From assembly GCA_003242605.1 (NCBI GenBank), contig QGUZ01000029.1, positions 1 through 29,438 on the forward strand: a DNA stretch of 29,438 bases, written 5' to 3'. Position 1 is the stretch's first letter. The number at the start of each line of letters is the position of its first letter. This DNA comes from Actinomycetota bacterium. Lineage in GTDB: Bacteria; Actinomycetota; Actinomycetes; Streptosporangiales; Streptosporangiaceae. Under the pieces are notes generated by a model, which ran no database searches, was not told the origin of the DNA, and worked only from the letters and a program-made list of their open reading frames with translations. Below, piece after piece: positions 22,872-29,438 of this stretch. The position numbers were made by a program, and so were the translations under genes.

Positions 22872-23918
22872 TCACCTTCCGGCCGCGGCGCCGCGGTCCG
22901 GCGCGGGCGGCCCGGTGGCCGCCTCGGACAGCAGGGCGGCCACGTCGTCGTCGAGGAGGGCCGCCTCGGCGTCGCTCGGGATCACCCGCACCGGCAGGTC
23001 CCGCTCGTACAGCACCTCGCGGATCGCCTCGGCGATCCCGCGGAACTCGCCGCCGCGCACCGAGGAGGCCCGGTAGGCGAGCCCGATGCGCCGGCCCGGG
23101 GCCGGGTCGGCGAACCGGCGCAGCGCGAGCGGCACGCCCCGGCCGGTCTCCACCGGCACCGCGGTCTCCGGGATCAGCGTGACGCCGAGCCCGTGCGCGA
23201 CCAGCTGCACGAGCGTGGGCAGGCTGGTGGCGAAGGTGGACATGGTGGCCCGGGCGCCCACCTCGCGGCACACGTCGAGGGCCTGCTCGCGCAGGCAGTG
23301 CCCGCGGTTGAGCAGCACGATGTCGAGCTCCTTGAGGATGTCCCGGGGCAGCGGCTCGTCCCCGGTCGCGAGCGCGTGGTCCGCGGGTACGGCGAGCAGG
23401 AAGTCCTCGTCGTAGAGCGGCACCTCGACCACGCCGGAGGCCGCGGTGGGCAGGGCGAGCAGCGCCACGTCGATGCCGCCTTCGCGAAGTTGTTCCAGAA
23501 CCTCCTCGGTCTGCGCCTCCTGCAGGGTGAGGGTGAGCCGGGGAAACCGCGCGGCGAACATCGGCAACAGGGCCGGGAGCAGGTAGGGTGCCACGGTGGG
23601 GATCACGCCGAGCCGGATCTCGCCGGTGTACGGCTCACGGCTCCGGGCGGCCCCGTAGATCAGATCGTCCATCGCCCGCAGCACGCGGGTGGCGTGCATC
23701 GCGACCCTGGCCCCGGCGGGAGTGAGCAGGACCTTTCGTGTGGTGCGTTCCAAAAGCTGCGTGCCGAGCGTCTCCTCCAGCGAGGAGACGGCGCTGGACA
23801 GCGCCGACTGGCTCATCCGCAGCGAGTTCGCCGCCTCACGGAAGTGCAGGTGCGCGGCCACCGCGAGGAACGCCCGCAGCTGCGCGATGGTGGGCGTGGA
23901 CGTACTGATAGACGCCAC
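22872..23918 (-). CDS. oxyR: OxyR peroxide-sensing LysR regulator
   Basis: 348 residues. An N-terminal LysR helix-turn-helix (FREAANSLRMSQSALSSAVS) is followed by the substrate-binding-like domain. The peroxide switch is clear: RGHCLREQALDVC carries Cys208 and Cys217, nine residues apart as in Escherichia coli OxyR. Oxidation to a disulphide switches the regulator on. The gene is divergent from ahpC-ahpD, the classic target. The GTG at 23918 is the likely start; its AGAGG is unusually close, so the exact start is uncertain. The C-terminal 40 residues (Ala/Asp-rich) extend beyond the usual family length. Confidence 0.95.
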   Translation of the reverse strand: MASISTSTPTIAQLRAFLAVAAHLHFREAANSLRMSQSALSSAVSSLEETLGTQLLERTTRKVLLTPAGARVAMHATRVLRAMDDLIYGAARSREPYTGEIRLGVIPTVAPYLLPALLPMFAARFPRLTLTLQEAQTEEVLEQLREGGIDVALLALPTAASGVVEVPLYDEDFLLAVPADHALATGDEPLPRDILKELDIVLLNRGHCLREQALDVCREVGARATMSTFATSLPTLVQLVAHGLGVTLIPETAVPVETGRGVPLALRRFADPAPGRRIGLAYRASSVRGGEFRGIAEAIREVLYERDLPVRVIPSDAEAALLDDDVAALLSEAATGPPAPDRGAAAGR

Positions 23919-23920
23919 CT

Positions 23921-23979
23921 CTCAAAGCGATCGGCCGATTCGATGTGTGTTTCGCATGGTACTCGGCTGATTCTTTGAG
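23921..23979. promoter_or_regulatory. Candidate OxyR-controlled divergent region
   Basis: CTCAAAG (23921-23927) and CTTTGAG (23973-23979) form a perfect inverted repeat about 45 bases apart in the oxyR-ahpC gap. A tetrameric LysR regulator could span this length. A promoter for ahpC is expected downstream but I cannot fix its elements. Confidence 0.45.
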
Positions 23980-24053
23980 GTGTGCCGGGAGGGGGCCCAA
24001 TACGGGCCATCCCGGGATGTGCGCTCCAAATCCGACACGCGTAAGGAGTAGAC

Positions 24054-24608
24054 GTGCTCACGATCGGGGACGCTTTCCCGCAGTTCGAACTCACCGCCTG
24101 CGTCAGCCTCGACCCGGAGAAGGCCTTCGAGACGATCACCCACAAGACCTACGAGGGCAAGTGGAAGGTCTACTTCGCCTGGCCGAAGGACTTCACCTTC
24201 ATCTGTCCCACCGAGATCGCCGAGTTCGGCCGGCTCAACGGCGAGTTCGCCGACCGCGACGCGCAGGTGCTCGGGTTCTCCGTGGACTCGGAGTACGTGC
24301 ACTACGCCTGGCGGAAGAACCACCCCGACCTGCGTGACCTGCCGTTCCCGATGCTCTCCGACGTCAAGCGGGAGCTGTCGCAGGCCCTCGGCATCCTCGG
24401 CGAGGACGGCGTCGCCCAGCGCGCCACCTTCATCGTCGACCCGCAGGACGTGATCCAGTTCGTGATGGTCACGGCCGGCTCGGTGGGCCGCAACGTCAAG
24501 GAGGTGCTGCGGGTGCTCGACGCGCTGCAGAGCGACGAGCTGTGCCCGTGCAACTGGAACAAGGGCGAGGCCACCCTCGACGCGACCAAGCTGCTGGCGG
24601 GTGTGTGA
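24054..24608 (+). CDS. ahpC: Alkyl hydroperoxide reductase AhpC (peroxiredoxin)
   Basis: 184 residues. The peroxidatic cysteine is Cys51 in FTFICPTEI, and the C-terminal Cys164 and Cys166 in SDELCPCNW give the three-Cys pattern of mycobacterial AhpC. The enzyme reduces hydrogen peroxide, organic peroxides and peroxynitrite in the cytosol and is re-reduced by AhpD rather than AhpF. The start is a GTG with AAGGAG just upstream. ahpD follows after one base. The divergent oxyR gene very likely controls both. Confidence 0.97.
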   Translation: MLTIGDAFPQFELTACVSLDPEKAFETITHKTYEGKWKVYFAWPKDFTFICPTEIAEFGRLNGEFADRDAQVLGFSVDSEYVHYAWRKNHPDLRDLPFPMLSDVKRELSQALGILGEDGVAQRATFIVDPQDVIQFVMVTAGSVGRNVKEVLRVLDALQSDELCPCNWNKGEATLDATKLLAGV

Positions 24609-24609
24609 C

Positions 24610-25146
24610 ATGGGCGTCGACGCGCTCAAGCAGGCCCTGCCGGACTACGCCAAGGACATCAGGCTCAACCTCGGCTCGGTCATCGGCACCTCGTCGCTGA
24701 GCGAGCAGCGGCTTTGGGGGACGGTGCTCGCCTGCGCCATGGCGACGAGGTCGCCGAAGGTGATCGCGGAGGTGTCGCAGGAGGCCGCCGACTACCTGTC
24801 GGCCGAGGCCTTCCAGGCCGCCAAGGCCGCCGCCGCGATCATGGCGATGAACAACATCTACTACCGGGCCACCCACCTGATCGGTGACGAGGCCTACGCC
24901 ACGCTGCCCGCGCGGCTGCGCATGACCGTCATCGGCAACCCCGGCGTCGACAAGACCGACTTCGAGCTGTGGTGCCTGGCGGTGTCCGCGATCAACGGCT
25001 GTGGCACCTGCCTCGCCTCCCACGAGCAGGTGCTGCGCAAGGCGGACGTGCCGCGCGAGCAGATCCAGGAGGCGCTGCGCATCGCCGCCGTGATCAACGC
25101 GACGGCGGCGGTGCTCGAGGCGGAGGCCGCGACCGTCACGGTCTGA
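24610..25146 (+). CDS. ahpD: Alkyl hydroperoxide reductase AhpD
   Basis: 178 residues, all-helical carboxymuconolactone decarboxylase-like fold. The active site is complete: Glu119, Cys131, Cys134 and His138 (GCGTCLASHE), the proton relay and redox pair known from Mycobacterium tuberculosis AhpD. It passes electrons from a lipoylated dihydrolipoamide succinyltransferase adaptor to AhpC. It begins one base after the ahpC stop, so the two form one operon with matched expression. Confidence 0.97.
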   Translation: MGVDALKQALPDYAKDIRLNLGSVIGTSSLSEQRLWGTVLACAMATRSPKVIAEVSQEAADYLSAEAFQAAKAAAAIMAMNNIYYRATHLIGDEAYATLPARLRMTVIGNPGVDKTDFELWCLAVSAINGCGTCLASHEQVLRKADVPREQIQEALRIAAVINATAAVLEAEAATVTV

Positions 25147-25227
25147 CCGGCCATACCCCGGCGGCCCCCGCGCCGGTACGGCGCGCGCGGGCCGCGGCCC
25201 CACGCGTTCCCGAGCGGTGACGGCGGC

Positions 25228-25262
25228 GGGGGGACCGGCGGGGCACCGCCGGGTGCCCCCCC
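25228..25262 (+). terminator. Probable terminator of ahpCD
   Basis: CCGGCGG (25235-25241) and CCGCCGG (25246-25252) form a perfect stem with loop GGCA, and flanking G and C runs can lengthen it. It lies about 80 bases after the ahpD stop. There is no U-run. A smaller hairpin (GCGCCG-GTA-CGGCGC) precedes it at about 25170. Confidence 0.55.
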
Positions 25263-25327
25263 GGTTCGCGTCCGGCCGCGAAATCGGACCCGGACGACAG
25301 GGCGTTAACCGACATTTAACGAAATTT

Positions 25328-25382
25328 GTGACTCAGGTCACTTGCGTGATTTGCGTCACGATTTGCCGGTGATTTCCCTCAC
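25328..25382. promoter_or_regulatory. Three tandem GTGA-N6-TCAC palindromes (CRP/FNR-like)
   Basis: Sites at 25328-25341, 25346-25359 and 25369-25382 each have perfect GTGA and TCAC half-sites with six-base spacers (CTCAGG, TTTGCG, TTTCCC). They match the CRP/GlxR consensus TGTGA-N6-TCACA in half-site and spacing. A short AT-rich stretch (25305-25327, with TTAAC twice) precedes them. They lie between two convergent operons, not ahead of any recognised gene. Confidence 0.7.
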
Positions 25383-25388
25383 AGCGCG

Positions 25389-25460
25389 GCCGGGAAATTC
25401 CGGTGCCCGCCGGAAAAAGACCGGCGGACCGGGCGGCCGGGAAGCGGCCCCCGGGGGCCC
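25389..25460. other. Cluster of GC-rich hairpins downstream of the palindromes
   Basis: CCGG-GAAATT-CCGG (25390-25403), CCGCCGG and CCGGCGG around the A-rich loop AAAAAGA (25407-25427), and the 14-base palindrome GGCCCCCGGGGGCC (25446-25459) follow one another. They could be a bidirectional terminator for the two convergent operons or a structured small RNA. No known RNA family was recognised. The remaining bases to 25592 hold no gene I can support. Confidence 0.45.
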
Positions 25461-25592
25461 AAAAGACCGACGGGGACCGCGTGAGCCTGTGCACCACCCG
25501 CGCCACCGGCGCGTTAGGCGATCCGCACCACTGTTCGATTTATCCGGACGGTCTATCAACCGACAGCCGATCAATCGGGGTCGCCGGGCCGC

Positions 25593-26309
25593 TCAGGACG
25601 CCTGGTTGCGCAGCGGCATGTCGCGGATGATCGCCCAGGTGAGCAGGAGGCCGACGACGAGCACGCCGACGGTGCCGAGCAACGGCATCAGCGGCGAGTC
25701 GGGCAGGTCGAAGACGACCTGGCTGAGGACCCGGAGCCAGGCGAGCAGGAACGGCCCCCACGGCTCCACGCCCATCGCCGAGTGCGCGAAGGCGATCAGC
25801 AGCACGCCGACCGGGATCGACAGCAGCCCGCCGCCGCGGAAGCGGTAGAACGCCGCCCCCATGAACGCGCCCGCCGTGCTCCAGGCGAGCGCCTCGATCA
25901 GGTACTCGGTGAACACCAGCGGCACCTGGGTGGGCTCGGTGAACATGTGCGCGCGCTCGAGCACGTGCGGCCAGCCCGCCAGGCCGTACAGCACGCTCTC
26001 CAGCTGGTAGGAGATCACGAGCAGGGCGGCGAGGAACGGCGCGAACAGGATGAGGGTGAGCGCGCCCTCGACGCCGAACTGCCGCCGGGTCCGGCCGTGC
26101 GCCACGTAGAGCGGCAGATACTCGTGGATCAGGGAAACGCCGAAGAACAGCGCGTACCAGCGGGGCAGCTGGGCGGCGACCTCCCAGGCGCTCTGGGTGA
26201 GCCGGCCGGTGAGCCCGAGCCCGACCGTGATCAGGGTCACGAGCACCCAGAAGGCGGCCCACACCAGCAGCGCGAACAGGCAGTTCGCCAGCAGGATCCG
26301 GAACTTCAT
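25593..26309 (-). CDS. ABC transporter membrane protein of a YtrA-type operon
   Basis: 238 residues with about six transmembrane helices: pairs at roughly 5-32, 52-70, 84-107, 133-160 and 165-235. No soluble domain. It follows the ABC ATPase with an ATGA overlap (26306-26309) and is therefore its likely permease partner. The sequence resembles the permease-like proteins of small GntR/ABC operons (YtrABC-like), which often respond to cell-envelope stress, but substrate and direction cannot be told from sequence. Confidence 0.8.
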   Translation of the reverse strand: MKFRILLANCLFALLVWAAFWVLVTLITVGLGLTGRLTQSAWEVAAQLPRWYALFFGVSLIHEYLPLYVAHGRTRRQFGVEGALTLILFAPFLAALLVISYQLESVLYGLAGWPHVLERAHMFTEPTQVPLVFTEYLIEALAWSTAGAFMGAAFYRFRGGGLLSIPVGVLLIAFAHSAMGVEPWGPFLLAWLRVLSQVVFDLPDSPLMPLLGTVGVLVVGLLLTWAIIRDMPLRNQAS

Positions 26310-27181
26310 CGGGCGGCTCCGTCCTCCGCGGTGAGATGGATGAACAGGTCCTGCAGGTCGACCGGGCCGAGCTCCAGGCCGGACTCGGCGGCCTTCCGGC
26401 GGCGGGCGTCGTCGAGCTCGCCGTACACGGTGACCGACTTGGTGGGGCCGAGGGAGCGGCTGCCGAGCACGGTCATGCCGGCGGTGAAGGCGTCCACGGC
26501 CGCGGCGGGGCCGGTGACCGAGGTGCCCTTGGCGAGCAGCTCGTCCTTCTCCTCGTGCGCGAGCACCCGCCCCTTGTGGATGATCACGACCTCCTCGAAT
26601 AGCCCGCTGACCTCGTCGATGAGGTGCGTGGACATGATGATCGTGCGCGGGTGGGCGAGGTAGTCGGCGAGCACCTGGTCGTAGAAGACCTGCCGGGCGG
26701 GGGCGTCGAGGCCGAGGTACGCCTCGTCGAACATGGTGAGCGGGGCCCGCGAGGCGAGGCCGACGATGATGCCCATCGCCGAGCGCTGCCCCTTCGACAT
26801 GTTCTTGACGCTCTTCTTCAGGTCGATCTTGAACAGCTCGGCGAGCGAGCGCGCGTACTCGCCGTCCCAGTTCGGGCGCAGCGCCTCGGCGTACGACAGC
26901 GCCTCCTCGCCGGTGCCGATGTTCACGGTCTCGCCCACGTCCCGGATGAGGCTGATCCGCGAGGTGACCCGGCCGTTCTCGAACACCGGCTGCCCGTCGA
27001 TCCGGACCCGCCCGGCGGTCGGCTTGCGGAACGCGGCGAGCACCGAGAGCAGGCTCGTCTTGCCCGAGCCGTTCCGGCCGAGCAGCCCGTAGATCTTGCC
27101 CTCCTCGAGGGTGAGGGTGATGCCGTCGAGGGCGGTGACGTCGCCGTAGCGCAGGACGAGGTCCTCGACTTCGATCCTCAC
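26306..27181 (-). CDS. ABC transporter ATP-binding protein of a YtrA-type operon
   Basis: 291 residues. Walker A is GRNGSGKT (about 35-42), the signature region is NMSKGQRSAMG in place of LSGGQ, Walker B is LTMFDEAYLGLD, and the H loop is MSTHLIDE. The DEA instead of DEP after Walker B and the altered signature are typical of the YtrB-like branch. The last about 70 residues form an extra C-terminal domain. Its ATG overlaps the stop of the GntR gene (ATGA) and its stop overlaps the permease start, so all three genes are translationally coupled. Confidence 0.92.
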   Translation of the reverse strand: MRIEVEDLVLRYGDVTALDGITLTLEEGKIYGLLGRNGSGKTSLLSVLAAFRKPTAGRVRIDGQPVFENGRVTSRISLIRDVGETVNIGTGEEALSYAEALRPNWDGEYARSLAELFKIDLKKSVKNMSKGQRSAMGIIVGLASRAPLTMFDEAYLGLDAPARQVFYDQVLADYLAHPRTIIMSTHLIDEVSGLFEEVVIIHKGRVLAHEEKDELLAKGTSVTGPAAAVDAFTAGMTVLGSRSLGPTKSVTVYGELDDARRRKAAESGLELGPVDLQDLFIHLTAEDGAAR

Positions 27182-27537
27182 GAGTCCTCCAACTCCTCGA
27201 TACGCCGGATGATGTCGCGCAGGGGGATTCCGGCGGCCTTCGCCTCGGCGACCATCGGGTCGACGACCTCGGTAAAGAAGGTCTCCCTGCGCTTCGCCCG
27301 CAGCTTCTCCTGCGCGTCCGGGCTGACGAACATGCCGATTCCTCGCTTCTTGTACAGGACGCCTTCGTCGACCAGCTGCTGGAAGGCCTTGGCCGCCGTG
27401 GCCGGGTTGATCCGGTAGTAGGCGGCGTACTGGTTGGTCGACATGACCTTCTCGTCGCCCTTGAGCACCCCGCTCATCACATCGGCTTTGATCCGCTCCG
27501 CGATCTGCCGATAGATGGGGCTTCGGTCGTCGAGCAT
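27178..27537 (-). CDS. YtrA-type GntR regulator
   Basis: 119 residues. A GntR winged helix-turn-helix occupies about 8-75 (IYRQIAERIKADVMSGVLK then YYRINPATAAKAFQQLVDEG), followed only by a short dimerising helix region, the YtrA subfamily layout that lacks a large effector domain. YtrA proteins repress their own operon with an ABC transporter. A perfect 10-base inverted repeat just upstream of the start is the expected operator. First gene of a coupled three-gene operon. Confidence 0.94.
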   Translation of the reverse strand: MLDDRSPIYRQIAERIKADVMSGVLKGDEKVMSTNQYAAYYRINPATAAKAFQQLVDEGVLYKKRGIGMFVSPDAQEKLRAKRRETFFTEVVDPMVAEAKAAGIPLRDIIRRIEELEDS

Positions 27538-27552
27538 CGCACCTGCTTCATG

Positions 27553-27576
27553 GGTTCATTACTTATGTAATGAACC
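27553..27576. promoter_or_regulatory. YtrA operator
   Basis: GGTTCATTAC and GTAATGAACC are perfect inverted repeats separated by TTAT, 15 bases upstream of the GntR start. It is AT-rich in a GC-rich setting and would overlap the operon promoter. Confidence 0.8.
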
Positions 27577-27621
27577 ATAGATGTGAGGAACCTACATGGT
27601 CAACGCGTGGTATCCGCGCGG

Positions 27622-28362
27622 TCAATCGCGCGCCCCGGTTCGCCGCCCGCGTCGCGGCTCCCGCACCGGCGCCCGCAGCAGCCGTACGGCGAGCAGGCTC
27701 TGCCATCCCATCCCGACGGCGACGGTGAGGCGCTGGAGCAGCCCGGCGATCTCCACCAGGCCCGGCACCTGCGCGAAGCCGAGCGTGGCCGCCACCAGCC
27801 CGGTGAGGAAGGCGACGCCGGAGAGGCCGGAGTAGACCGCCCAGCCGCGTTCGCCGCGCACCGCGAACCACCGCGCGAAGGCCAGGCAGGCGGCGGCGAG
27901 GCCGAGGAAGCCGGGGATCGCCGCGGCGTCGTGGATCATGCCGCTGAGCGTGGGCCGCACCGGCACGGCGGGGGTTCCCGGCGGGTAGCCGCTCACCGGG
28001 TCGGCGGTGAAGAGGCCCGCGACGATCAGCTGGACGGCCCACACGCCGATCAGCAGCGGGCCCCACCGCCCGCCGACCGGGCGCAGCACGCGCCGCGCGC
28101 CGATCGCGAAGGCGAGGGTGAGCACGCCGGCGAGGACGAAGTTCGCCGCCTGGATCCAGCCGAGGTCGCCGATCGCGAGCGAGCTGCCGGGGTGGCGGAC
28201 GGGGTCGTAGCCCGCGCGGGTGGCGCCGAGCACGAGCAGGGTGGCGAGGAAGAGCGGGCCGGCGGCCACGCCGCAGGCGAGGAGGGCGCGAGGCTTCGGC
28301 GCGGGCCGGGGCGGGGGCGTCTCGGCGGCGCCGACGAGCGTGGAACCTGGGATATCGGCCAT
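27622..28362 (-). CDS. DUF998 integral membrane protein
   Basis: 246 residues with about six transmembrane helices. DUF998 marks are GYDPVRHPGSSLAIGDLGWIQ in the first loop, SGYPPGTP, and SGMIHDAAAI in the middle. The family is widespread in actinomycetes and uncharacterised; many members are controlled by TetR or MarR repressors. I chose the ATG at 28362 because a good promoter lies directly upstream, leaving no room for a longer protein and implying a leaderless message. The C-terminal about 15 residues are Arg-rich. Confidence 0.88.
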   Translation of the reverse strand: MADIPGSTLVGAAETPPPRPAPKPRALLACGVAAGPLFLATLLVLGATRAGYDPVRHPGSSLAIGDLGWIQAANFVLAGVLTLAFAIGARRVLRPVGGRWGPLLIGVWAVQLIVAGLFTADPVSGYPPGTPAVPVRPTLSGMIHDAAAIPGFLGLAAACLAFARWFAVRGERGWAVYSGLSGVAFLTGLVAATLGFAQVPGLVEIAGLLQRLTVAVGMGWQSLLAVRLLRAPVREPRRGRRTGARD

Positions 28363-28366
28363 ATCG

Positions 28367-28409
28367 GTCAACGTAGGTTGACACACCTCGGCTGTCAACC
28401 GACGTTGAC
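28367..28409 (-). promoter_or_regulatory. Promoter with twin 16-base operators
   Basis: GTCAACGTAGGTTGAC (28367-28382) and GTCAACCGACGTTGAC (28394-28409) are near-identical when one is inverted (one mismatch), each with GTCAAC/GTTGAC arms, 11 bases apart. In the minus direction they contain a consensus -35 TTGACA (28393-28398), a 17-base spacer and a -10 TACGTT (28370-28375). Transcription would start at or next to the ATG at 28362, so the message is probably leaderless. A repressor on these dyads would cover the whole promoter; its gene is not in the window. Confidence 0.75.
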
Positions 28410-28478
28410 GGCGAATGGAGGCACAGCCGCAGGAGGCCCCGGGCGGCCTCGCCCCGCCGGGCGGGTCGTGCGCCGGTC

Positions 28479-28752
28479 TCGCGGGTGACCGGCGTCGCCC
28501 GGGTGACCCCGCTCCACCGGTGGGGTTCGTGCTCGCCCCGTGGCCGGGCCTCGCCGCCGCGGCGGGGCCGGTGCCGTTCCCCATCGGCTCTTCATCGGCG
28601 CCGTCGCGGTGCACGTCCGCGCCCGGGTGCTGCACGACGCCGCGTTCCCGCCGGCGTACCTCGGCCTCGCCGCGGGCGCGCTCGCCTACCTCGCCGGGCG
28701 GGTCGGCCGACGGAACGCACGGCGGGCCCGCCCGGCCGCGCCGGTGCGGCCG
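28479..28752 (+). pseudogene. DoxX-like membrane protein remnant
   Basis: Three frames together recall a DoxX-family protein: RVTGV (from about 28479), then VGFVLAPWPGLAAAAG (28521-28575), then LFIGAVAVHVRARVLHDAAF with PPAYLGLAAGALAYLAGR (from 28588). At least two frameshifts separate them, the 5' part is missing and the last frame runs into the opposite-strand ABC gene without a stop. It is divergent from the DUF998 gene, so the shared operators may once have controlled both. Family assignment is from memory of the pattern. Confidence 0.5.
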
Positions 28753-29438
28753 TCAGGCCGCGACGCACTCGGGCGTCGGATCGGTGAACTGGGTGCGGTA
28801 GAGCTCGGCGTACCGGCCGCCCGCGGCGAGCAGGGACTCGTGCGTGCCGCGCTCCACGATCCGGCCGTCCTCGACCACGAGGATCAGGTCGGCGGCCCGT
28901 ACGGTGGACAGCCGGTGCGCGATCACGATCGCGGTGCGGCCGTCGAGCGCCTCGGCGAGCGCCTCCTGCACCGCGGCCTCCGAGGTGGAGTCGAGGTGGG
29001 CGGTGGCCTCGTCGAGGATCACCACGCGGGGCCGGGCGAGCAGCAGCCGGGCGATCGACATGCGCTGCCGTTCCCCGCCGGACAGCCGGTAGCCGCGTTC
29101 GCCGACCACGGTGTCGAGGCCGTCGGGCAGGCCGCGCACGAGGTCGTCGAGGCGGGCGCGGCGCAGCGCGTCCCACAGCTCCTCCTCGGTCGCCTCGGGC
29201 CGGGCGAACAGCAGGTTCTCCCGGATCGTGGCGTGGAACAGGTGGCCGTCCTGGGTCACCATGCCGACGGTCCGGCGGATCGAGTCGAGCCGCAGGTCGC
29301 GCACGTCGATCCCGCCGAGCCGTACCGTGCCGGCGTCCGCGTCGTAGAGCCGGGGCACGAGCTGGGCGATCGTCGACTTGCCCGCGCCCGAGGAACCGAC
29401 GAGCGCGACCATCTGCCCGGGCTCGACGCGGAACGACA
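28753..29438 (-). CDS. ABC exporter ATP-binding domain (5' part beyond window)
   Basis: The visible part is the nucleotide-binding domain of an MsbA/MdlB-type exporter: Walker A GSSGAGKST, Q loop VTQDGHLF, signature LSGGERQR, Walker B VVILDEATAHLD and H loop IAHRLST. The frame stays open to the right edge, so the transmembrane domain should lie beyond it. Such half-transporters work as homo- or heterodimers; substrate unknown. It ends ECVAA, followed by the DoxX-like remnant on the other strand. Confidence 0.95.
   Translation of the reverse strand, partial: SFRVEPGQMVALVGSSGAGKSTIAQLVPRLYDADAGTVRLGGIDVRDLRLDSIRRTVGMVTQDGHLFHATIRENLLFARPEATEEELWDALRRARLDDLVRGLPDGLDTVVGERGYRLSGGERQRMSIARLLLARPRVVILDEATAHLDSTSEAAVQEALAEALDGRTAIVIAHRLSTVRAADLILVVEDGRIVERGTHESLLAAGGRYAELYRTQFTDPTPECVAA

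Noticed and set aside
25328..25500. c-di-AMP (ydaO-yuaA) riboswitch after CRP-like sites, as known before rpf genes
   Set aside because: The CRP-like sites and GC-rich stems suggested it, but the conserved aptamer segments are absent and no cell-wall hydrolase gene follows.
25342..25848. Plus-strand open frame over the convergent junction
   Set aside because: No ribosome site or domain; the second half is antisense to the ABC permease.
1..29438. tRNA, rRNA, CRISPR array or insertion sequence
   Set aside because: No cloverleaf, regularly spaced short repeats, transposase or terminal inverted repeats could be seen anywhere in the window.

Overview
The window is very GC-rich DNA with GTG and ATG starts, AGGAG-type ribosome sites, many ATGA start/stop overlaps and actinomycete-only families (DUF5753/DUF397 regulators with an RsbW-like ATPase, mycobacterial-type AhpC/AhpD, an F420/PPOX-like protein, SigG-like ECF sigma with a SnoaL tail). 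It is a high-GC actinomycete chromosome; gene style suggests Streptosporangiales, but that rank is an inference.

Layout. 1-2.8 kb (minus): a translationally coupled pair, a helical-repeat plus von Willebrand A (vWA) protein and an ARPP-1-like protein, followed by a duplicated copy of the second gene's 3' flank. 3.4-6.2 kb: a WYL regulator divergent from a DinB-like and a VOC protein, with a dyad between, then a PPOX oxidoreductase. 6.3-7.8 kb: a small membrane protein gene convergent with an RsbW-like ATPase; their 3'-3' junction has been tandemly triplicated and has decayed. 8.5-13.8 kb: a less GC-rich accessory block with a WhiJ-type XRE/DUF5753 regulator, two DUF397 genes, a large PLD-helicase-DUF3427 protein and a frameshifted vsr endonuclease.

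14.0-16.4 kb (minus): trpS behind a leader peptide with two adjacent Trp codons and mutually exclusive stems (attenuator), and a TerC exporter behind a yybP-ykoY-type manganese riboswitch. 16.5-18.4 kb: a TetR repressor divergent from a TIM-barrel-like protein, with two matching operators. 18.4-22.8 kb (minus): an ArsI/CadI dioxygenase with ArsR-like operators, an ECF sigma factor, and a two-component system with a downstream membrane protein. 22.9-25.1 kb: OxyR divergent from ahpC-ahpD. 25.15-25.59 kb: a gene-free convergent junction with three GTGA-N6-TCAC palindromes ahead of GC-rich hairpins. 25.6-27.6 kb (minus): a YtrA-type GntR/ABC operon with a perfect operator. 27.6-28.8 kb: a DUF998 membrane protein with a probable leaderless, operator-covered promoter, divergent from a broken DoxX-like gene. 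The right edge cuts an ABC exporter.

The strongest leads for new biology are the vWA/ARPP-1-like pair, the orphan triple-palindrome locus at 25.3 kb, and the two places where the 3' end of a gene and its flank were duplicated in tandem. The best-supported regulatory reading is the trpS attenuator. All homology statements come from reading motifs, not from searches.
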